Shown here one piece after another: positions 1 through 9,352 of a stretch of 64,000 nucleotides of DNA (position 1 is the first letter of the stretch; every line of letters starts with the position of its first letter). The stretch comes from Zoogloeaceae bacterium (GTDB taxonomy: Bacteria > Pseudomonadota > Gammaproteobacteria > Burkholderiales > Rhodocyclaceae): assembly GCA_024235635.1 (NCBI GenBank), contig JACKMA010000005.1:1-64000 (forward strand), read 5' to 3'. The notes under the pieces are model-generated. The model saw nothing but the letters and a program-made list of their open reading frames with translations. It was not told the origin of the DNA and did not search any database. Both the position numbers and the translations under genes were made by a program.

Positions 1-2
1 AG

Positions 3-347
3 GATTTCTCGGCCTTCCGCGCATCGGCCTGCCAGGCGAAGTCGCCGGTGCGCGAGATGCGCCGGATCGCGATCGAGGCGCGCGACGACATGATCAGCTT
101 CGATTTCGAGGCCGACGCCTTCCTCCATCACATGATCCGCAATCTCGTTGGTGCCCTCGTCTACGTCGGCTCCGGCGCCTGGCCGGTCGAGCGCCTCGCC
201 GAGGTGCTTGCGGGGCGCGATCGCGCGCAGGCAGCGCCGACCTTCGCCGCCGATGGTCTTTACCTGTGCGGCGTCGTGTATGCCCCGGAATGGTCGCTGC
301 CTGGTGATGGGCGTATCATTTGCCGCCCCGAGACGCATCTGGGCTGA
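3..347 (+). CDS. truA: tRNA pseudouridine(38-40) synthase TruA, C-terminal part
   Basis: The gene enters from the left edge, so its start and catalytic Asp lie outside the window. Frame 3 is open from base 3 and begins DFSAFRASACQAKSP, which matches the C-terminal half of TruA. The later stretch FLHHMIRNLVGAL is a well conserved TruA segment near the dimer/active-site region. TruA isomerises uridines 38-40 in the anticodon arm of tRNAs in the cytoplasm. The stop lies 4 bases before the proposed trpF start. truA directly upstream of trpF is a common betaproteobacterial arrangement, which supports the call. About 114 residues are visible. Confidence 0.93.
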   Translation, partial: DFSAFRASACQAKSPVREMRRIAIEARDDMISFDFEADAFLHHMIRNLVGALVYVGSGAWPVERLAEVLAGRDRAQAAPTFAADGLYLCGVVYAPEWSLPGDGRIICRPETHLG

Positions 348-351
348 CCAC

Positions 352-975
352 TTGGCTCGTACCCGTATCAAGATCTGTGGGCTGACCCGTGAGCAGGATG
401 TGCGGGCGGCCGTCGATGCCGGCGTCGATGCCGTCGGTTTCGTCTTCTATCCGCCGAGTCCGCGCTTCGTCGACGCGAGCAGGGCCGCCGAGCTGTGCGC
501 GCTGTTGCCGCCGTTCGTGACGCCGGTCGGTCTGTTCGTCAATGCGGATCCGGCGCATGTCGCCGCGGTGCTCGCCGAAGCGCCGCTGCAATTGCTGCAG
601 TTCCACGGCGACGAGCGCGAAGACGATTGCCTCGCGGCCGGCCGGCCCTATCTCAAGGCCGCGCGGATGCGGCCGGGGCTCGATCTGGTAGACTACGCCG
701 CGCGCTTTCCTTCTGCCCGGGCGATCCTGGTCGACGCCTTCGTCGATGGCTACGGTGGCGGCGGAAAGGTCTTCGACTGGTCTCTGATTCCACAGGGTTT
801 TTCCCGCCCGCTGGTATTGTCCGGCGGACTCGACGAGAACAACGTCGGCGATGCAATTCGTCGGCTGCGTCCGCAGGCCGTGGATGTGTCGAGCGGGGTC
901 GAGTCGGAACCGGGCATCAAGGACGCCTCGAAGATCCAGAGTTTCGTAGCAGGAGTTCGCAATGCAGATGGCTGA
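352..975 (+). CDS. trpF: Phosphoribosylanthranilate isomerase
   Basis: The enzyme converts N-(5-phosphoribosyl)anthranilate to CdRP, the third step of tryptophan synthesis. The (beta/alpha)8 protein begins RTRIKICGLTREQD, the conserved strand carrying the catalytic Cys. A second signature, LSGGLDENNV, lies near the C-terminus with its phosphate-binding glycines. The open frame extends back into truA. I place the start at the TTG at 352, which gives 207 aa, the usual length, and just clears the truA stop. There is no ATG or GTG at this point in the frame. The 3' end overlaps trpB by 14 bases, so translational coupling is likely. Confidence 0.93.
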   Translation: MARTRIKICGLTREQDVRAAVDAGVDAVGFVFYPPSPRFVDASRAAELCALLPPFVTPVGLFVNADPAHVAAVLAEAPLQLLQFHGDEREDDCLAAGRPYLKAARMRPGLDLVDYAARFPSARAILVDAFVDGYGGGGKVFDWSLIPQGFSRPLVLSGGLDENNVGDAIRRLRPQAVDVSSGVESEPGIKDASKIQSFVAGVRNADG

Positions 976-2173
976 TGCCTCCTATACGCTGCCGGACGAG
1001 AAGGGCCATTTCGGCCCCTACGGCGGCATATTCGTCGCCGAGACGCTGATTCCGGCGCTCGAGGAACTGCGGCTGGCCTACGAGGCCTGTCGTGTGGATC
1101 CGGCATTCCAGGCCGAATTCGAATACGAGCTCAAGCACTACGTGGGACGGCCCAGTCCTGTCTATCACGCGGCGCGCTGGTCCCGCGAACTGGGCGGTGC
1201 CCAGATCTACCTGAAGCGCGAAGACCTCAATCACACCGGCGCCCACAAGGTGAACAACTGCATTGGCCAGGCGATGCTCGCGCGACGGATGGGCAAGCCC
1301 CGGGTCATCGCCGAGACCGGTGCCGGCCAGCACGGCGTCGCAACCGCTACCGTGGCCGCGCGCTACGGCATGGAGTGCGTCGTCTACATGGGGTCGGAGG
1401 ACGTCCGCCGCCAGGCCGCCAACGTCTACCGGATGAAGCTGCTGGGGGCCGAGGTGGTGCCGGTCGAATCGGGCTCGAAGACCCTCAAGGATGCCCTCAA
1501 CGAGGCGATGCGCGACTGGGTGACCCATATTGCGGACACCTTCTACATCATCGGCACGGTGGCCGGGCCTCATCCCTATCCGCAGATGGTCCGCGACTTC
1601 CAGTGCGTGATCGGCCGCGAGTGCATCGAGCAGGTGCCGGAACTGACCGGCAGGCAGCCGGACTACGTGATCGCCTGCGTCGGCGGCGGATCGAACGCGA
1701 TGGGCATTTTCCATCCCTACATCCCGTATCCGGACGTTCGCCTGATCGGTGTCGAGGCCGCTGGCGACGGCCTCGACACTGGCCGTCATGCGGCGTCGCT
1801 ATCGGCCGGCAAGCCGGGCGTGCTGCATGGCAATCGAACCTATCTGCTGCAGAACGAGGATGGCCAGATCATCGAGACCCATTCGATCTCGGCCGGCCTC
1901 GATTACCCGGGGGTCGGACCGGAGCATGCCTGGCTCAAGGACAGCGGCCGTGCCGAATACGTCGGCGTCACCGACGACGAGGCCTTGCAGGCCTTCCATG
2001 ATCTGTGCCGCCTCGAAGGCATCATTCCGGCGCTGGAATCTTCGCACGCGCTTGCTCACGCGGCGCGGCTGGCACCGACGCTGCCGAACGACCGGATCAT
2101 CCTGGTCAATCTTTCCGGGCGCGGCGACAAGGACATGCATACCGTCGCCGAAAAATCCGGAATCCAGTTCTAG
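962..2173 (+). CDS. trpB: Tryptophan synthase beta subunit
   Basis: This PLP-dependent subunit joins indole and L-serine to make tryptophan and works as an alpha2-beta2 complex with TrpA. The protein is 403 aa, a normal length. The PLP lysine is K96 in the motif HTGAHKVNN, and the phosphate-binding GGGSNAMG loop is present. The AGGAG at 951-955 sits 6 bases before ATG 962, which supports this start; a second ATG lies at 968. The gene overlaps the end of trpF and is followed 41 bases later by trpA. Confidence 0.97.
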   Translation: MQMADASYTLPDEKGHFGPYGGIFVAETLIPALEELRLAYEACRVDPAFQAEFEYELKHYVGRPSPVYHAARWSRELGGAQIYLKREDLNHTGAHKVNNCIGQAMLARRMGKPRVIAETGAGQHGVATATVAARYGMECVVYMGSEDVRRQAANVYRMKLLGAEVVPVESGSKTLKDALNEAMRDWVTHIADTFYIIGTVAGPHPYPQMVRDFQCVIGRECIEQVPELTGRQPDYVIACVGGGSNAMGIFHPYIPYPDVRLIGVEAAGDGLDTGRHAASLSAGKPGVLHGNRTYLLQNEDGQIIETHSISAGLDYPGVGPEHAWLKDSGRAEYVGVTDDEALQAFHDLCRLEGIIPALESSHALAHAARLAPTLPNDRIILVNLSGRGDKDMHTVAEKSGIQF

Positions 2174-2214
2174 TCGCGCGGCCTTGCCGTCCGTATCAAC
2201 AGAGCAATCCGTCC

Positions 2215-3030
2215 ATGTCGAAAATCCAGGCTAGATTCGCGCGCCTGCAATCCGAGCGGCGCAAGGCGCTGATTCCGTTCATAACCGCTGGTGACCCGTC
2301 ACCCGCGGCGACGCTGCCGCTGATGCGCGCGCTGGTCGACGGTGGGGCGGACATCATCGAACTCGGCGTGCCGTTTTCGGACCCGATGGCCGACGGCCCG
2401 ACCATTCAGCGGGCGTCCGAGCGTGCGCTGGCGGCGGGCATGAGCCTGCGTCGGGTGCTCGGGATCGTCTCCGAGTTCCGCCAGCAGGATGCCGACACGC
2501 CGATCGTGCTGATGGGATACGCCAATCCGATCGAGGCGATGGGAATCGAGCGCTTCGTCGACGATGCCGCGGCGGCGGGCGTCGACGGGGTCCTGGTGGT
2601 GGATTATCCGCCGCAGGAGAGCGAAGCCTTCGCGGCCCGCCTGAAGGCGGCTGCGATCGATCCGATCTTCCTGCTGGCACCGACCTCGACCGAACAGCGC
2701 ATGCGTGACGTCGGTCGTTTCGGCAGCGGATACATCTATTACGTCTCGCTGACCGGCGTGACCGGCGCCGGCCACCTCGACCACGGCCAGGTTGCCGCCC
2801 GGATACCCGCGATTCGCGAGGCCGTCGGCATGCCGGTCGGCGTCGGATTCGGCATTCGCGATGCCGCGTCGGCCAAACGCATCGGCGAGATCGCCGATGC
2901 CGTCGTGATTGGAAGCCGCATCATCGAGGAGATCGAGCGCGCCGGCGAGGCCGATGCGCCGGTGCGGGTGAGGGCGCTGATCGGCGATATCCGCGAGGCC
3001 CTCGATTCGCTCCCGCAGGGGACCGCATGA
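2215..3030 (+). CDS. trpA: Tryptophan synthase alpha subunit
   Basis: TrpA cleaves indole-3-glycerol phosphate to indole, which is channelled to TrpB, and to glyceraldehyde-3-phosphate. From ATG 2215 the protein has 271 aa. The catalytic acids fall at E49 (IIELGVPFSDP) and D60 (MADGPTIQ), the same numbers as in the Salmonella enzyme, which supports this start over the longer open frame beginning at 2005. The phosphate-binding GFGIRD segment is present. This is the last trp gene here; trpE, trpD and trpC are not in the window. Confidence 0.97.
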   Translation: MSKIQARFARLQSERRKALIPFITAGDPSPAATLPLMRALVDGGADIIELGVPFSDPMADGPTIQRASERALAAGMSLRRVLGIVSEFRQQDADTPIVLMGYANPIEAMGIERFVDDAAAAGVDGVLVVDYPPQESEAFAARLKAAAIDPIFLLAPTSTEQRMRDVGRFGSGYIYYVSLTGVTGAGHLDHGQVAARIPAIREAVGMPVGVGFGIRDAASAKRIGEIADAVVIGSRIIEEIERAGEADAPVRVRALIGDIREALDSLPQGTA

Positions 3031-3225
3031 AGCTGTGCTGCCGACGGTGGGATGAACAAGCGATGCCGCCCCGCGGGTGCGCGCTGGCTCGGGATCGGCG
3101 CACGGCCACGTCCGACCGGCAGCGGGCGGGCGGGGGTTTGTGGACACACGGCTTGGTGCGGGCCGGACGCGCTGGCCGGGCGAAGCCGGCCTTGTACGAT
3201 CGCGCAGTGATGGGAGGGTTGTCCA

Positions 3226-4092
3226 ATGAGTTGGCTTAAGAAGCTGCTACCGCCGAAGATCAACCGTGACGCGTCGAGTCGGAAGTCGATTCCGGAGGGG
3301 CTCTGGAGCAAGTGCGAGGCCTGCGAGGCGGTGCTCTACCGTTCCGACCTCGATGCCAACTGCTCGGTCTGCCCGAAATGCGGCCATCACCAGCGGATTC
3401 GGGCTCGGGAGCGTCTGAATGCCCTGCTCGACGCCGACGGCCGGACCGAGATCGGCGATTCGGTGGTTCCGATGGATCCCCTCAAGTTCCGCGATTCGCG
3501 CAAGTATCCCGATCGCTTGTCGGCAGCCGCCGCCGATACCGGCGAGGCCGACGCACTGGTCGTGATGCAGGGATCCATCCATTCGATGCCGGTCGTGGTG
3601 GCCTGTTTCGAGTTCGATTTCCTCGGTGGCTCGATGGGTTCGGTGGTCGGTGAGCGCTTCGTACGTGGCGTCGAGGTCGCCCTCGAACAAAAGCTGCCGT
3701 TCATCTGCTTCACCGCGACCGGCGGCGCACGCATGCAGGAAGGCCTGTTCTCGTTGATGCAGATGGCCAAGACGACGGCTGCAATCACCCGTCTGTCGGC
3801 CCACAAGTTGCCCTTCATCACGGTGCTGACGGATCCGACGATGGGCGGCGTGTCCGCCAGCTTCGCCTTCATGGGCGACGTGGTGCTGGCCGAACCGGGG
3901 GCGCTGATCGGATTCGCTGGACCGCGGGTGATCGAGCAGACCGTGCGCGAGACCCTGCCGGAAGGATTCCAGCGATCCGAATTCCTGCTTGAAAAGGGCG
4001 CGATCGACATGATCGTCGATCGACGCGAGCTGCCGCAGCGCCTGATCGCGCTGATCACCTTGCTGTCCCGGCAGGCTGCCGTCAGCGCCTGA
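3226..4092 (+). CDS. accD: Acetyl-CoA carboxylase carboxyltransferase subunit beta
   Basis: AccD is the beta half of the carboxyltransferase that makes malonyl-CoA for fatty acid synthesis. It pairs with AccA in the cytoplasm. The N-terminal zinc ribbon is visible as C30-x2-C33 and C49-x2-C52, followed by the crotonase-fold carboxyltransferase domain (GGARMQEG, PTMGGVSASFA). The length of 288 aa is typical. A GGGAGG about 10 bases before ATG 3226 supports the start. accD leads the accD-folC-SPOR-cvpA-purF run, an order shared with E. coli. The 195-base gap after trpA holds no recognised gene. Confidence 0.97.
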   Translation: MSWLKKLLPPKINRDASSRKSIPEGLWSKCEACEAVLYRSDLDANCSVCPKCGHHQRIRARERLNALLDADGRTEIGDSVVPMDPLKFRDSRKYPDRLSAAAADTGEADALVVMQGSIHSMPVVVACFEFDFLGGSMGSVVGERFVRGVEVALEQKLPFICFTATGGARMQEGLFSLMQMAKTTAAITRLSAHKLPFITVLTDPTMGGVSASFAFMGDVVLAEPGALIGFAGPRVIEQTVRETLPEGFQRSEFLLEKGAIDMIVDRRELPQRLIALITLLSRQAAVSA

Positions 4093-4105
4093 GGGGTCTG
4101 CAGCC

Positions 4106-5383
4106 GTGCAATTGCCCGAGACCCTGGCGGGGTGGCTCGCCCTGCTCGAAGCGCGCCACGGGCAGACCGTGCGACTCGGCCTGGAGCGCGTCGCCGGTGT
4201 CGCCGGACGGATCGCACTCGAGCCGCAGTGCCCGGTGATCACCGTCGGCGGCACCAACGGCAAGGGCTCGACCTGCGCAATGCTGGAGGCCATCCTGCAG
4301 GCGGCGGGTTACCGTGTCGGGCTGTACTCGTCGCCGCACCTGCTGCGCTACAACGAGCGCGTTCGCATCGACGGCCGCGAAGCCGACGACGAGGCCCTGG
4401 TGCGGGCGATGGCGCAGGTGGAGATTGCTCGCGGGGACACCCCGCTGACCTATTTCGAGCACGGCACGCTGGCGGCCCTGGCGGTGTTTCGCGCAGCGGC
4501 GCCGGACGTCGTGATCCTCGAGGTCGGCCTTGGCGGTCGCCTCGACGCCGTCAACGTGATCGATTCGGATTGCGCGATCGTCACCAGTGTCGCCCTCGAT
4601 CACATGGATTTCCTGGGCCAGGATCGCGAGGCCATCGGATTCGAGAAGGCCGGCATCTTCCGCGCCGGCAAGCCGGCCATCTGTGCTGATCCGGAACCGC
4701 CGGCCTCGCTCGTCGCGCATGCCGGCGAGATCGGTGCGCGGCTGCAGGTCAGCGGTCGCGATTTCGGTTTCGGTGGTGACCGCCAGCAGTGGGCGTTCTG
4801 GGGCCGGGGTGGGGCGCTGCGGCGTGGGGGGCTTGCCTTTCCGGCGCTTCGGGGTGCCAACCAGTTGCTCAATGCCGCGGCTGCGATGGCGGCGCTCGAC
4901 GAACTGCGAGACCTGCTGCCGGTGCCGATGCAGGCGGTGCGCGAAGGCCTGATGCTGGTCGAACTGGCGGGACGCTTCCAGATCCTGCCGGGACGGCCGA
5001 CGATCGTGATGGATGTCGCGCACAACGTCCAGGCGGTTGGCGTGCTCGCCGAAAACCTGTCCAACATGGGCTATTTCCCGGAAACCTGGGCCGTGTTCTC
5101 GATGCTATCGGACAAGGACGTCGAAGGCGTCGCGGAACGCTTGCGCGGGCGCGTGGATCACTGGCTGCTGGCGGGGCTCGACGGGCCGCGGGGCATGCCG
5201 GCCGAAACGCTTGCGCAGCGTATCCGGCAGGTCGTCGGCGATACCGATCTACGCCTCTTCGACAGCCCGTCCGAGGCCTTCTCGGCGGCCCGCGAGGGGG
5301 CCTCCGAGGATGATAGAATCGTCGTCTTCGGCTCGTTCTTGACTGTCGCAGCGGTGCTGCCGATGGCGCGAGCCTCGCGCTGA
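4106..5383 (+). CDS. folC: Bifunctional dihydrofolate/folylpolyglutamate synthase
   Basis: FolC joins dihydropteroate to glutamate and then adds further glutamates to folates. The protein has 425 aa and starts at GTG 4106 behind GAGGGG at 4091-4096. It shows the Mur-ligase-type P-loop GGTNGKGST at residues 48-56, the SSPHLLRYNERVRIDG folate loop, and the VALDHMDFLG segment that binds the second metal/ATP site. The C-terminal domain carries MDVAHNVQA. It lies 13 bases after accD and 10 bases before the SPOR gene, so it is almost certainly co-transcribed. Confidence 0.95.
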   Translation: MQLPETLAGWLALLEARHGQTVRLGLERVAGVAGRIALEPQCPVITVGGTNGKGSTCAMLEAILQAAGYRVGLYSSPHLLRYNERVRIDGREADDEALVRAMAQVEIARGDTPLTYFEHGTLAALAVFRAAAPDVVILEVGLGGRLDAVNVIDSDCAIVTSVALDHMDFLGQDREAIGFEKAGIFRAGKPAICADPEPPASLVAHAGEIGARLQVSGRDFGFGGDRQQWAFWGRGGALRRGGLAFPALRGANQLLNAAAAMAALDELRDLLPVPMQAVREGLMLVELAGRFQILPGRPTIVMDVAHNVQAVGVLAENLSNMGYFPETWAVFSMLSDKDVEGVAERLRGRVDHWLLAGLDGPRGMPAETLAQRIRQVVGDTDLRLFDSPSEAFSAAREGASEDDRIVVFGSFLTVAAVLPMARASR

Positions 5384-5393
5384 CTGGGTAGTG

Positions 5394-6086
5394 ATGGCGG
5401 ACGACGAGAAGCAGATCGAAATCAAGAAGCGCGCCCGCCGGCGGCTGGTGGGTGCCGCCGCCCTTGCCCTCGCCGCGGTCATCGTGTTGCCGATGGTCAT
5501 GGACAGCGAACCGAGGCCGCTCGAGCAGGACATCCAGGTCAGGATCCCGCCCCAGACCGGCAGTAATTCGATGGCGAGTCAGATCGAGCCGCGCGTGCCG
5601 AGTCGACCCGTCGAGCCGGTTCAGGAGGCCGCCAAGCCAGACGTGGGCGCCGCCGAAGAATCGCCGGCCGGCGCAACGGCCAGCGATGCCGCGACCGGAC
5701 CTGCCGACAGCGAGCCGGTGCAACCGGCGTTGTCGCGGAAGCCGGCGGTCGAGCAAGCGCCGCCGGCGAGCGGGCCTGCCCCCCAGCCCGAGGCGCTGGC
5801 GATGGACGAGGCCGCCCGCGCCGCTGCGATTCTGGCCGGGCGAGATCCGACGAATCTGGCGGCAGACGGCCGCTTCGTCGTCCAGGTCGGTGCCTACCGC
5901 GACCGTGGCAATGCGACCAGCCTCGAGGGCCGGCTCAAGGCCGACGGCTTTTCGGCCTTTACCGAACGCAGCGGAGACAAGACACGAGTGAGGATCGGAC
6001 CGTTCGACGAGCGCGCGGATGCCGAATCGGTGCTGGCGAGAGTTCGCCGCATGGGGCTGGGCGGCAGCGTGCTGCAACTGAATTGA
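5394..6086 (+). CDS. SPOR-domain cell-division protein (DedD-like)
   Basis: This is a bitopic inner-membrane protein of about 230 aa. A charged N-terminus (KKRARRR) is followed by one membrane helix at about residues 18-35, then a long Pro/Ala-rich periplasmic linker, and a SPOR domain over the last 75 or so residues (FVVQVGAYRDRGNATSLEGR onward). SPOR domains bind denuded septal peptidoglycan, so a role at the division site is expected. Position between folC and cvpA is where E. coli dedD lies. ATG 5394 is chosen; GTG 5391 is an equally possible start. Confidence 0.85.
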   Translation: MADDEKQIEIKKRARRRLVGAAALALAAVIVLPMVMDSEPRPLEQDIQVRIPPQTGSNSMASQIEPRVPSRPVEPVQEAAKPDVGAAEESPAGATASDAATGPADSEPVQPALSRKPAVEQAPPASGPAPQPEALAMDEAARAAAILAGRDPTNLAADGRFVVQVGAYRDRGNATSLEGRLKADGFSAFTERSGDKTRVRIGPFDERADAESVLARVRRMGLGGSVLQLN

Positions 6087-6090
6087 TGCC

Positions 6091-6579
6091 GTGACACCTT
6101 TCGATATCGCTGTCGTCGTGCTTTTCGTAGTATGTGCGGTGCTGGGATTCTGGCGCGGGCTGGTGTCCGAAGTGCTGGCACTGGCGGCATGGGGGCTGGC
6201 ATTGGTGCTCGCCCTGCTGTTTTCGGGTCAACTGGCGCAGTCGATGGTGTTCGTCGATGGGCCGTGGTTGCGACAGGGGATCGCCTTCATTGCAATCGTC
6301 GTCGTGACACTGCTGGCCGGTGGCGCAATTCGCTGGGTCATGAGAGAGTTGCTGAAGGCCGCGGGCCTGCGCGTCGCCGACCGGGTGCTCGGCGCCGGTT
6401 TCGGACTGATCAAGGGCCTGGTGATCGCCATGCTGGTGGTGCTGTTCGGTGGCCTGACCGGAATCTCGCAGGCCGCCTGGTGGCGAGAGGCTGCTTTGAC
6501 GCCGCCGTTACAGGCCGCCGTGCTGGCGTCACGGCCCTGGCTGCCGGAAGCGGTGGCAAAACGTGTTCGTTTCGATTAG
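6091..6579 (+). CDS. cvpA: CvpA family membrane protein
   Basis: This inner-membrane protein of 162 aa has about four hydrophobic helices (residues 5-25, 28-48, 65-85, 105-125). The N-terminus TPFDIAVVVLFVVCAVLGFWRG fits CvpA, named for colicin V production in E. coli and later linked to envelope stress resistance; its biochemical role is unsettled. The start is GTG 6091, five bases after the SPOR gene stop. It sits directly before purF, the classic cvpA-purF pair. Confidence 0.9.
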   Translation: MTPFDIAVVVLFVVCAVLGFWRGLVSEVLALAAWGLALVLALLFSGQLAQSMVFVDGPWLRQGIAFIAIVVVTLLAGGAIRWVMRELLKAAGLRVADRVLGAGFGLIKGLVIAMLVVLFGGLTGISQAAWWREAALTPPLQAAVLASRPWLPEAVAKRVRFD

Positions 6580-6590
6580 GTAGCAATGTC

Positions 6591-8129
6591 ATGTGCGGGA
6601 TTCTCGGGGTCGTAGCGACCACGCCGGTCAATCAACTCCTCTACGACGGGCTGCTGGTGCTCCAGCACCGTGGCCAGGACGCGGCTGGTATCGCCACCGC
6701 GGAAGGTGGGCGCTTTCATATGCACAAGGGGCCCGGCCTGGTCCGGGACGCCTTCCGGACCCGCAACATGCGCAACCTGTCGGGCAACTGGGGTATCGGC
6801 CACGTCCGCTATCCGACCGCCGGATCGGCCTACAATCCGTCCGAAGCGCAACCGTTCTACGTCAATTCGCCGTTCGGACTGATGCTTGCCCACAATGGCA
6901 ATCTGACCAATTCGGAAGCGCTCAAGCGCGAAATGTTCCTGTCCGATCTGCGCCACATCAACACCAATTCCGATTCCGAGGTGTTGCTGAACGTGCTCGC
7001 GCACGAACTGCAGGAAGCCTCCGATCGCTACCGGCTCGACGAGGATGCGATCTTCCGGGCGGTGGCGGGTGTGCACCGGCGCTGCCGTGGCGCCTATGCG
7101 GCGGTGGTGATGATCGCCGGCTATGGCCTGCTCGCCTTCCGGGATCCCTACGGCATCCGTCCGCTGGTGATCGGACGCAATGCGGCGATGGGCGGCACCG
7201 AATGGATGGTGGCGTCGGAGAGCGTGGCGATCGACGTGCTCGGCTTCGATCTGGTGCGCGACGTCGCGCCCGGTGAGGCGGTGCTGATCGATACCAGCGG
7301 CAACTTCGCCAGCCGCCAGTGCGCCGAGGAGACGACGCAGGCGCCGTGCATGTTCGAGTACGTCTATCTGGCACGCCCGGACTCGTTGATCGACGGCATC
7401 TCGGTCTATGATTCCCGCGTCAAGATGGGCGAATACCTGGCCGCGAAGTTCCGCCGCAGCCTGCCCAACGTGCACCCGGATGTGGTCATCCCGATTCCCG
7501 ACTCGAGCCGGCCGGCGGCCATGCAGATGGCGCATTGCCTCGGTATCCCCTACTCGGAAGGCTTCGTCAAGAATCGCTACATCGGGCGCACCTTCATCAT
7601 GCCCGGACAAGCGGTGCGGCGGCGTTCGGTCCGCCAGAAGCTCAACGCGATTCACCAGGAGTTCCGTGGCAAGAACGTGCTGCTGGTGGACGATTCGATC
7701 GTTCGTGGCACGACCAGTCAGGAGATCGTCAGCATGGCCCGCGAGGCCGGTGCGAACAAGGTGTATCTGGCCTCCGCCGCGCCACCGGTACGTTTCGCCA
7801 ACGTCTATGGCATCGACATGCCGACCCAGGAGGAACTGATCGGTGCCAACCGCACCGAGGAAGAGATCAACCAGGTGGTCGGTGCCGACGGGCTGATCTA
7901 CCAGGATCTCGAGGACCTGAAGGCGGCGGTGCGCGCGATCAATCCGGCGATCAACTACTTCGAGACGTCCTGCTTCGACGGTTGCTACGTCACCGGCGAC
8001 ATCACCGCGGAGTATCTGTCCGGCGTGGCCAACAAGCGGAGCAAGGTCCCGGCGGACATCGACGACCATGACGGTGACGGCGGTGGCCAGCTCGATCTGA
8101 ATCTGGTGTCCTCGGAACAGGAGCACTGA
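6591..8129 (+). CDS. purF: Amidophosphoribosyltransferase
   Basis: PurF makes 5-phosphoribosylamine from PRPP and glutamine, the first committed step of purine synthesis. From ATG 6591 it has 512 aa. The N-terminal glutaminase nucleophile is the Cys right after the initiator Met (MCGILGVV), which fixes the start despite a longer open frame upstream. The PRPP-binding motif VLLVDDSIVRGTTS lies in the C-terminal phosphoribosyltransferase domain. It follows cvpA by 11 bases. Purine repression is likely by analogy, but no operator was recognised. Confidence 0.97.
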   Translation: MCGILGVVATTPVNQLLYDGLLVLQHRGQDAAGIATAEGGRFHMHKGPGLVRDAFRTRNMRNLSGNWGIGHVRYPTAGSAYNPSEAQPFYVNSPFGLMLAHNGNLTNSEALKREMFLSDLRHINTNSDSEVLLNVLAHELQEASDRYRLDEDAIFRAVAGVHRRCRGAYAAVVMIAGYGLLAFRDPYGIRPLVIGRNAAMGGTEWMVASESVAIDVLGFDLVRDVAPGEAVLIDTSGNFASRQCAEETTQAPCMFEYVYLARPDSLIDGISVYDSRVKMGEYLAAKFRRSLPNVHPDVVIPIPDSSRPAAMQMAHCLGIPYSEGFVKNRYIGRTFIMPGQAVRRRSVRQKLNAIHQEFRGKNVLLVDDSIVRGTTSQEIVSMAREAGANKVYLASAAPPVRFANVYGIDMPTQEELIGANRTEEEINQVVGADGLIYQDLEDLKAAVRAINPAINYFETSCFDGCYVTGDITAEYLSGVANKRSKVPADIDDHDGDGGGQLDLNLVSSEQEH

Positions 8130-8158
8130 CCGGCTCGACGCCGGCCCATTTCACGACT

Positions 8159-9331
8159 ATGCAGCGATACGACCAGGATACGCTGGCGGTGCGCGCGGGT
8201 ACCGAGCGCAGCCAGTTCAACGAGCACAGCGAGGCGATATTCCTGACCTCGAGTTTCGTGTTCGAATCCGCCGCCCAGGCGGCCGCACGATTTTCCGGCG
8301 AGGAGGCGGGCAACGTCTACTCGCGCTTCACCAATCCGACCGTGACGGCGATGCAGGAACGGCTCGCCGCGATGGAAGGGGCCGACGCATGCATCGCGAC
8401 CGCCTCCGGCATGTCTGCGATCCTGGCGACCGTGATGGCGCTGATGAGCGCCGGCGAACACGTGGTGGCCTCGCGTGGCCTGTTCGGCGCCACGCAGCAG
8501 CTCTTCGGCACCCTGCTGCCGCGCTTCGGGATCACCACCGATTTCGTGCCCGCCAGCGATCTCGCCGCATACGACGCGGCGATTCGGCCGGAAACGCGGA
8601 TGATCTTCGTCGAGACGCCGTCGAATCCGCTGACCGAGCTGGTGGACCTCAAGTCACTGGCCGAGATCGCGCACCAGCGCGGGGTCAAGCTGGTGGTCGA
8701 CAACTGCTTCTGCACGCCTGCGCTGCAGCGCCCGCTGGCGTTCGGTGCCGATCTGGTGGTGCATTCGGCAACCAAGTATCTCGACGGGCAGGGCCGGGTG
8801 ATCGCCGGCGCGGTCGCCGGCTCGCAGGCGGACATGGACGAAGTCTTCAAGTTCCTGCGGACGGCCGGGCCGTCACTGTCGCCTTTCAATGCCTGGGTCA
8901 TCCTCAAGGGTCTCGAGACCCTGCGTATCCGCATGGAAGCGCAGTCGGCCGCGGCCGCCGAACTCGCCGCCTGGCTCGAAGCCCACGAACGCGTCGCCCG
9001 GGTATTCTATCCGGGGCTGGAGTCCCACCCGCAGTTCCGGCTGGCCCAGCGGCAGCAGCGCTCGGGCGGTGCGATCGTGAGCTTCGAGGTCCATGGCGGG
9101 CGCGAGGAGGCTTGGCGCGTGGTCGACAATTGTCGTCTGCTGTCGATCACCGCCAATCTCGGCGATACCCGGACGACGATTACCCATCCGGCGTCGACGA
9201 CCCACGGCCGGATCGGCGCCGAAGCGCGCGAAGCGGCCGGCATCGGTGAGGGCTTGCTGCGGATTGCGGTCGGACTCGAGGCGATCGAGGACGTCAAGCA
9301 GGATCTGGCGCGCGGCCTGGCGCTGATCTGA
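8159..9331 (+). CDS. metZ: O-succinylhomoserine sulfhydrylase (Cys/Met PLP enzyme)
   Basis: This is a gamma-family PLP enzyme of 390 aa. It likely makes homocysteine directly from an O-acylhomoserine and sulfide in methionine synthesis. The PLP lysine is K206 in HSATKYLDGQGR. The start segment (DTLAVRAGTERSQFNEHSEAIFLTSSF) and position right after purF both match MetZ of betaproteobacteria and Pseudomonas. Whether it prefers O-succinyl- or O-acetylhomoserine cannot be read from the sequence. It lies 29 bases after purF and is convergent with lpxH. Confidence 0.9.
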   Translation: MQRYDQDTLAVRAGTERSQFNEHSEAIFLTSSFVFESAAQAAARFSGEEAGNVYSRFTNPTVTAMQERLAAMEGADACIATASGMSAILATVMALMSAGEHVVASRGLFGATQQLFGTLLPRFGITTDFVPASDLAAYDAAIRPETRMIFVETPSNPLTELVDLKSLAEIAHQRGVKLVVDNCFCTPALQRPLAFGADLVVHSATKYLDGQGRVIAGAVAGSQADMDEVFKFLRTAGPSLSPFNAWVILKGLETLRIRMEAQSAAAAELAAWLEAHERVARVFYPGLESHPQFRLAQRQQRSGGAIVSFEVHGGREEAWRVVDNCRLLSITANLGDTRTTITHPASTTHGRIGAEAREAAGIGEGLLRIAVGLEAIEDVKQDLARGLALI

Positions 9332-9352
9332 TCGGGTCGAACGGGTCCGGTT

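Noticed and set aside
148..351. 68-codon N-terminal extension of trpF
   Set aside because: It overlaps the truA end in another frame and has no TrpF resemblance.
3027..3239. 70-codon frame overlapping the trpA stop as ATGA
   Set aside because: The start overlap looks like coupling, but the product (many Arg/Ala/Gly, no motif) looks random and it runs into accD.
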